A stretch of 64,000 nt of DNA from Brassica napus. Its lineage: Eukaryota; Streptophyta; Magnoliopsida; Brassicales; Brassicaceae. The stretch is taken from positions 32,757-96,756 of the forward strand of contig NW_026015142.1 of NCBI RefSeq assembly GCF_020379485.1, in the 5' to 3' direction. A model generated the notes under the pieces. It was given only the letters and a program-made list of their open reading frames with translations. It ran no database searches and was not told the DNA's origin. Both the position numbers and the translations under genes were made by a program. Below, piece by piece: positions 60,237-64,000 of this stretch. The stretch's first letter is position 1, and each line of letters starts with the position of its first letter.

Positions 60237-63200
60237 ATGGAAGAATTTTTGTTACATGGAAGGTTACACGCTACAATCTATGAAATCGATGCTCTCCATG
60301 CTACTCAAGGAGGCAGATCAGGTTTCTTAGGAAAGGTATTGTCTCAATTTATAAGACTTTTTTTTTTGAATGAATGTAAAACTTTATTCAATCAAAACTG
60401 TACTACATTGAATATAAGACTTTTTCCACAATAAAAGAACCTAAAACGAGTTGGATAACTTAATCAATGGTGTAGAATCTATATGAATGTTAATGAATGA
60501 AAGAAATCTTAAATCGGTAGTTAGAGGAATAACTAATCCATTTATCTCAAACTAGTTTTAAGTTGGAAGATCATGATAAGTCCAAATTTAAGATGTCTAC
60601 AAACACTCCATGCAATTTGTGAGTTCTAGATTCACGAAATTTTCCTTTAATTTCTGTTTTAAATATTTTCAGATGCTAGCAAATGTAGAAGAAAAGATTG
60701 GTGTTGGCAAAGGAGAAACTCAGCTATACGCTACAATCGATCTAGAGAAAGCTAGAGTTGGAAGAACAAGAAAGATAACAAACGAACCAAAAAGCCCAAA
60801 ATGGCATGAGTCATTTCATATCTACTGTGGTCACATGGCTAAACATGTTATCTTCACTGTCAAGGACGATAATCCCATCGGTGCAACGTTGATAGGAAGA
60901 GGTTATGTCCCCGTTGAGGATATTCTACATGGAGAGGAAGTTGATAGATGGGTTGAGATTCTAGACACTGAGAAGAAACCCATTGAAGGAGGATCAAAGA
61001 TCCATGTGAAGCTTCAGTACTTTGGTGTTGAAAAAGATAAAAACTGGAACCGTGGTATCAAAAGTGCAAAGTTTCCTGGAGTTCCTTACACTTTCTTCTC
61101 TCAGAGAAAGGGATGCAAAGTTTCTTTGTACCAAGATGCTCACATTCCTGGAAACTTCGTCCCCAAGATTCCTCTAGCTGGAGGGAAACACTACGAGGCA
61201 GGCCGATGTTGGGAGGATATCTTTGATGCTATTACTAATGCAAAGCATTTGATTTACATCACTGGCTGGTCTGTTTACACTGAGATCTCTCTGGTGAGAG
61301 ACTCGAGGAGGCCTAAAGAAGGAGGAGATGTGACTATTGGTGAGATACTCAAGAAGAAGGCAAGTGAAGGTGTTAAAGTGATCTTGCTTGTGTGGGACGA
61401 TAGAACATCTGTTGATCTGCTGAAACAAGATGGACTTATGGCTACTCATGATGAAGAAACTGCAAACTTCTTCAGAGGAACCGATGTGAACTGTGTTCTG
61501 TGCCCTCGTAATCCTGATGATGGTGGAAGCATTGTTCAAAACTTGCAAGTCTCAACTATGTTCACTCATCACCAAAAGATTGTTGTGGTGGACAGCGAAA
61601 TGCCTGGAACAGCAAGAACAAAATCAAGAAGGATTGTGAGTTTCGTTGGTGGTCTTGATCTTTGCGATGGAAGGTACGACACGCCGTTTCACTCCTTGTT
61701 CAGGACGTTGGATACTGCGCATCACGATGATTTCCATCAGCCGAACTTCACTGGCGCGGCGATAACCAAAGGCGGTCCTAGAGAGCCGTGGCATGATATT
61801 CACTGCCGTCTTGAAGGACCTATTGCTTGGGATGTCTTGTATAACTTTGAGCAGAGGTGGAGTAGACAAGGTGGTAAAGACATTCTTGTTAAGATAAGAG
61901 ACCTTCGATGACATCATCGTCCCTCCTTCTCCTGTTCTCTTCTCGGAAGATCATGACTCGTGGAACGTTCAGCTGTTTAGATCAATAGATGGTGGTGCAG
62001 CAGCTGCGTTTCCTGAGTCCCCTGAAGCTGCAGCGGAAGCAGGTCTTGTGAGCGGTAAAGATAATATAATTGATAGGAGTATTCAAGATGCATACATTCA
62101 CGCGATTCGACGAGCTAAAGACTTCATCTATATCGAAACCAGTACTTCCTTGGAAGCTCCTTTGCTTGGAGTGCAGATGGAATCAAACCTGAGGAGATCA
62201 ATGCTCTTCATTTGATTCCAAAGGAGCTATCTCTGAAGATTGTTAGCAAGATCAAAGCTGGAGAGAAGTTTAAGGTTTATGCTGTTGTTCCAATGTGGCC
62301 TGAAGGGCTACCTGAGAGTGGTTCAGTCCAAGCTATACTAGATTGGCAGAGAAGGACAATGGAGATGATGTACAAAGATGTGATCAAGGCACTCAGAGAT
62401 AAGGGACTTGAGGGAGAGGATCCAAGAGATTATCTAACATTCTTCTGTCTCGGTAACCGAGAGACCAAGAAAGATGGAGAGTATGTGCCTTCAGAGAAAC
62501 CTGAACCGGACTCAGACTATATGCGAGCACAAGAAGCACGTCGCTTCATGATCTATGTTCACACTAAAATGATGATCGGTTAGTGTTTTTAACTCTTACA
62601 AGAACTTATCATTTTTTTGGTAAATCCCTTAGATAACAAACAAAAAATTATGACAAAAATGGCATAAGGAAAACTCAACTTACTATTAACTAAAAGCTAA
62701 AATGATTAAATTACTCCAAATCCTAAATCCTAATCATTAAAACCGAACCCAAATATATGTTATTTGTATATTTGGAATAATAATATATCTTAGTGCTATA
62801 TCTCTAATTTTCCCGATATAAACAAGATGCTTTTTTTTTGAAACACAAACAAGATGCTTTAACTTCTCATTTTGCAGTGGATGATGAGTACATTATCATT
62901 GGATCCGCGAATATCAACCAGAGATCAATGGATGGTGCAAGAGACTCAGAGATAGCAATGGGAGGCTATCAACCATACCATCTCTCAATAAGACAACCAG
63001 CTCGAGGTCATATCCATGGATTCCGAATGTCATTATGGTATGAACATTTAGGAATGCTGGATGAAACTTTTCTCGATCCATCGAGCCAAGAATGTGTCCA
63101 GAAAGTTAACCGTATTGCTGATAAGTATTGGGATCTTTACGCAAGTGAGTCACTCGAACATGATCTCCCTGGTCATCTACTTCGCTACCCGATTGGTATT

Positions 63201-63310
63201 GCTAGTCAGGAGACATCACTGAGCTACCTGGATGTGAATGCTTCCCCGACACAAAAGCTCGTATCCTCGGGACTAAATCTGATTACCTGCCTCCAATTCT
63301 TACAACCTAA
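60237..63310 (+). CDS. PLDALPHA2: phospholipase D alpha (PLD alpha 2-like), frame broken by three 1-bp indels
   Basis: Three coding exons (60237-60335, 60673-62578, 62878-63310) cover a full PLD alpha of about 810 residues. An N-terminal C2 domain ([20 protein letters not shown] to about residue 150) binds Ca2+ and lipid; two HKD motifs follow, [11 protein letters not shown] near 61567 and [19 protein letters not shown] across intron 2. The enzyme cuts phosphatidylcholine to phosphatidic acid and acts in stress and ABA signalling at membranes. Three one-base changes break the frame: an extra base at 61904-61908 (creating TGA 61909-61911), a missing A in GAAACC at 62135-62140 that restores it, and a missing base at 63207-63213 that puts the final 32 codons out of frame (homologous stop TAA 63308-63310). 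All else matches the family closely, so this is either a very young pseudogene or indel errors in the assembly. The longest uninterrupted part lacks HKD2. Confidence 0.9.
60358..60412 (-). mobile_element. tiny LINE 3'-end insertion in PLD intron 1
   Basis: A 55-nt insert starts with a T run and is flanked by TATAAGAC (60350-60357 and 60413-60420). On the minus strand it reads GATTGAATAAAGTTTTACAT and then a poly-A run, like a LINE 3' end with polyadenylation signal. It is a severely 5'-truncated retroinsertion with no effect on the splice sites. Confidence 0.65.
62831..62846 (-). mobile_element. 16-nt poly-T micro-insertion in PLD intron 2
   Basis: AAACAAGATGC occurs at 62820-62830 and 62847-62857 around TTTTTTTTTGAAACAC. 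An 11-bp duplication around an A-tail-like run (minus strand) is what an almost fully truncated LINE insertion leaves. It lies 31 bp before the exon 3 acceptor (TTTGCAG). Confidence 0.6.
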
Positions 63311-64000
63311 GGTTCTATGCCAGTATCTATTGGTAACAAATAACTATCTCTCCTCTTTTCTTCTGCTGCAATAGCTTTTGTAATAAAACAGTTAGCTTCA
63401 TTGTCTTTAGTTACTAATAAGTTCTAATATCGTTGGTATTGTGTTTCACCGCTATGCTTTTGATTTTCGTTCGCGCACTAAGGTTTTTGGAGAGAATGTA
63501 GTCTTGTGCCTTAATTATTTTATTGCTATTTTTTATGAACTTATCTATTATGTCTTTTAGTTTTCCGGACTATTGTTTTATTGTAATCATTGTTTATGTT
63601 TAGTGTTTGATTAAATTTGTTAAAATCATAAAAAAATATTAGTTTCACTTTTACGTTTATACAAACCATGCATGGTCTTAGTAGTTGGTTTTGGATGTTG
63701 TGAGGTTTGGATCAGTCAGTTCCGCACAATTGGTACTAGTCCAAAAGCTGGTTTAAAATCTTTAGAGACTGTAAATTCATCATAGTCTACAAATGCAACC
63801 CCCCCCCCCCCCCCCCCCCCCCCCTCCCCCAGAAAAACATGTTTAATGGATTTCAGTCTTTCTGGTAGGATTTGATACTATTATGAATTAGTCGTGGATA
63901 AATGTGAATATAATTGAAGAAAGAAAGAAATAAAGGTGTGCGCTGATTTTAATTTAGGACATCCAGTCATCATGCCCATGTGACAATCTCTTCTCGTTCA
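63311..64000. other. PLD 3' flank with poly-C tract, no gene
   Basis: Contains the PLD 3' UTR (AATAAAACAG-like signal at 63383 and T-rich stretches). A run of 26 C at 63799-63824, then T, then five C, is the third long G/C homopolymer in the window. No further gene is seen up to the window edge. Confidence 0.6.

Overview
The window is plant nuclear DNA, almost certainly from Brassica or a close Brassicaceae relative. Genes have short GT-AG introns, the intergenic DNA is very AT-rich, and about two thirds of the window is transposon-derived. Five recognisable host genes occur in the same set and order as I recall for Arabidopsis chromosome 1 around At1g52700 to At1g52570: acyl-protein thioesterase (29474-31755, +), a small LEA-type protein (38710-41056, +), the SEC11-type signal peptidase catalytic subunit (45520-46699, -), a rhomboid-like protein of the RBL5 type (57844-59259, -) and phospholipase D alpha (60237-63310, +). 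Protein names come from recognising the translations; the collinearity is from memory and unchecked.

Region 1-32,000. A broken PIF/Harbinger element fills the left edge (to about 4095; its left end lies outside the window) with a Myb/SANT-like ORF1 and a HARBI1-type transposase. At 4787-11245 a hAT-type element with a perfect 8-bp target duplication has been split by a Helitron (5055-10909) whose interior is a large nested array of tandem duplications. A second Helitron (11861-14283) carries a 624-bp internal duplication. Then come a GC-rich retroposon-like block (15119-16370), Helitron ends, a 5'-truncated LINE with an 18-bp target duplication (19981-20520), a hAT-type MITE, a CACTA element holding a spliced-looking gene fragment, another Helitron, a TRIM-like element, and the thioesterase gene.

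Region 32,000-47,000. A perfect 40-bp inverted repeat is followed by a MULE-type MITE interrupted by a LINE 3' part, and by a second Harbinger remnant interrupted by a hAT-like element. Next are a Helitron, the LEA gene (a complete 1350-bp Helitron sits in its first intron), a hAT MITE with a tRNA-like segment, an F-box pseudogene bracketed by a 283-bp direct repeat, and the signal peptidase gene.

Region 47,000-64,000. AT-rich DNA with MITEs, two more Helitrons (one partly duplicated head to tail) and long TA/GA microsatellites leads to an F-box pseudogene that begins directly after a 36-nt C run. A probable scrap of a DCC-type gene, the intact rhomboid gene and a divergently transcribed phospholipase D alpha follow. 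The phospholipase matches the family closely but its frame is broken by three single-base indels.

The host genes are housekeeping-type (protein de-acylation, desiccation protection, signal peptide cleavage, intramembrane proteolysis, phospholipid hydrolysis) and do not form a pathway. I found no convincing novel multi-gene system. The most unusual content is transposon architecture: nesting, head-to-tail Helitron duplication and terminal satellite growth, tRNA-like segments in DNA transposons, and three long poly-G/C tracts.
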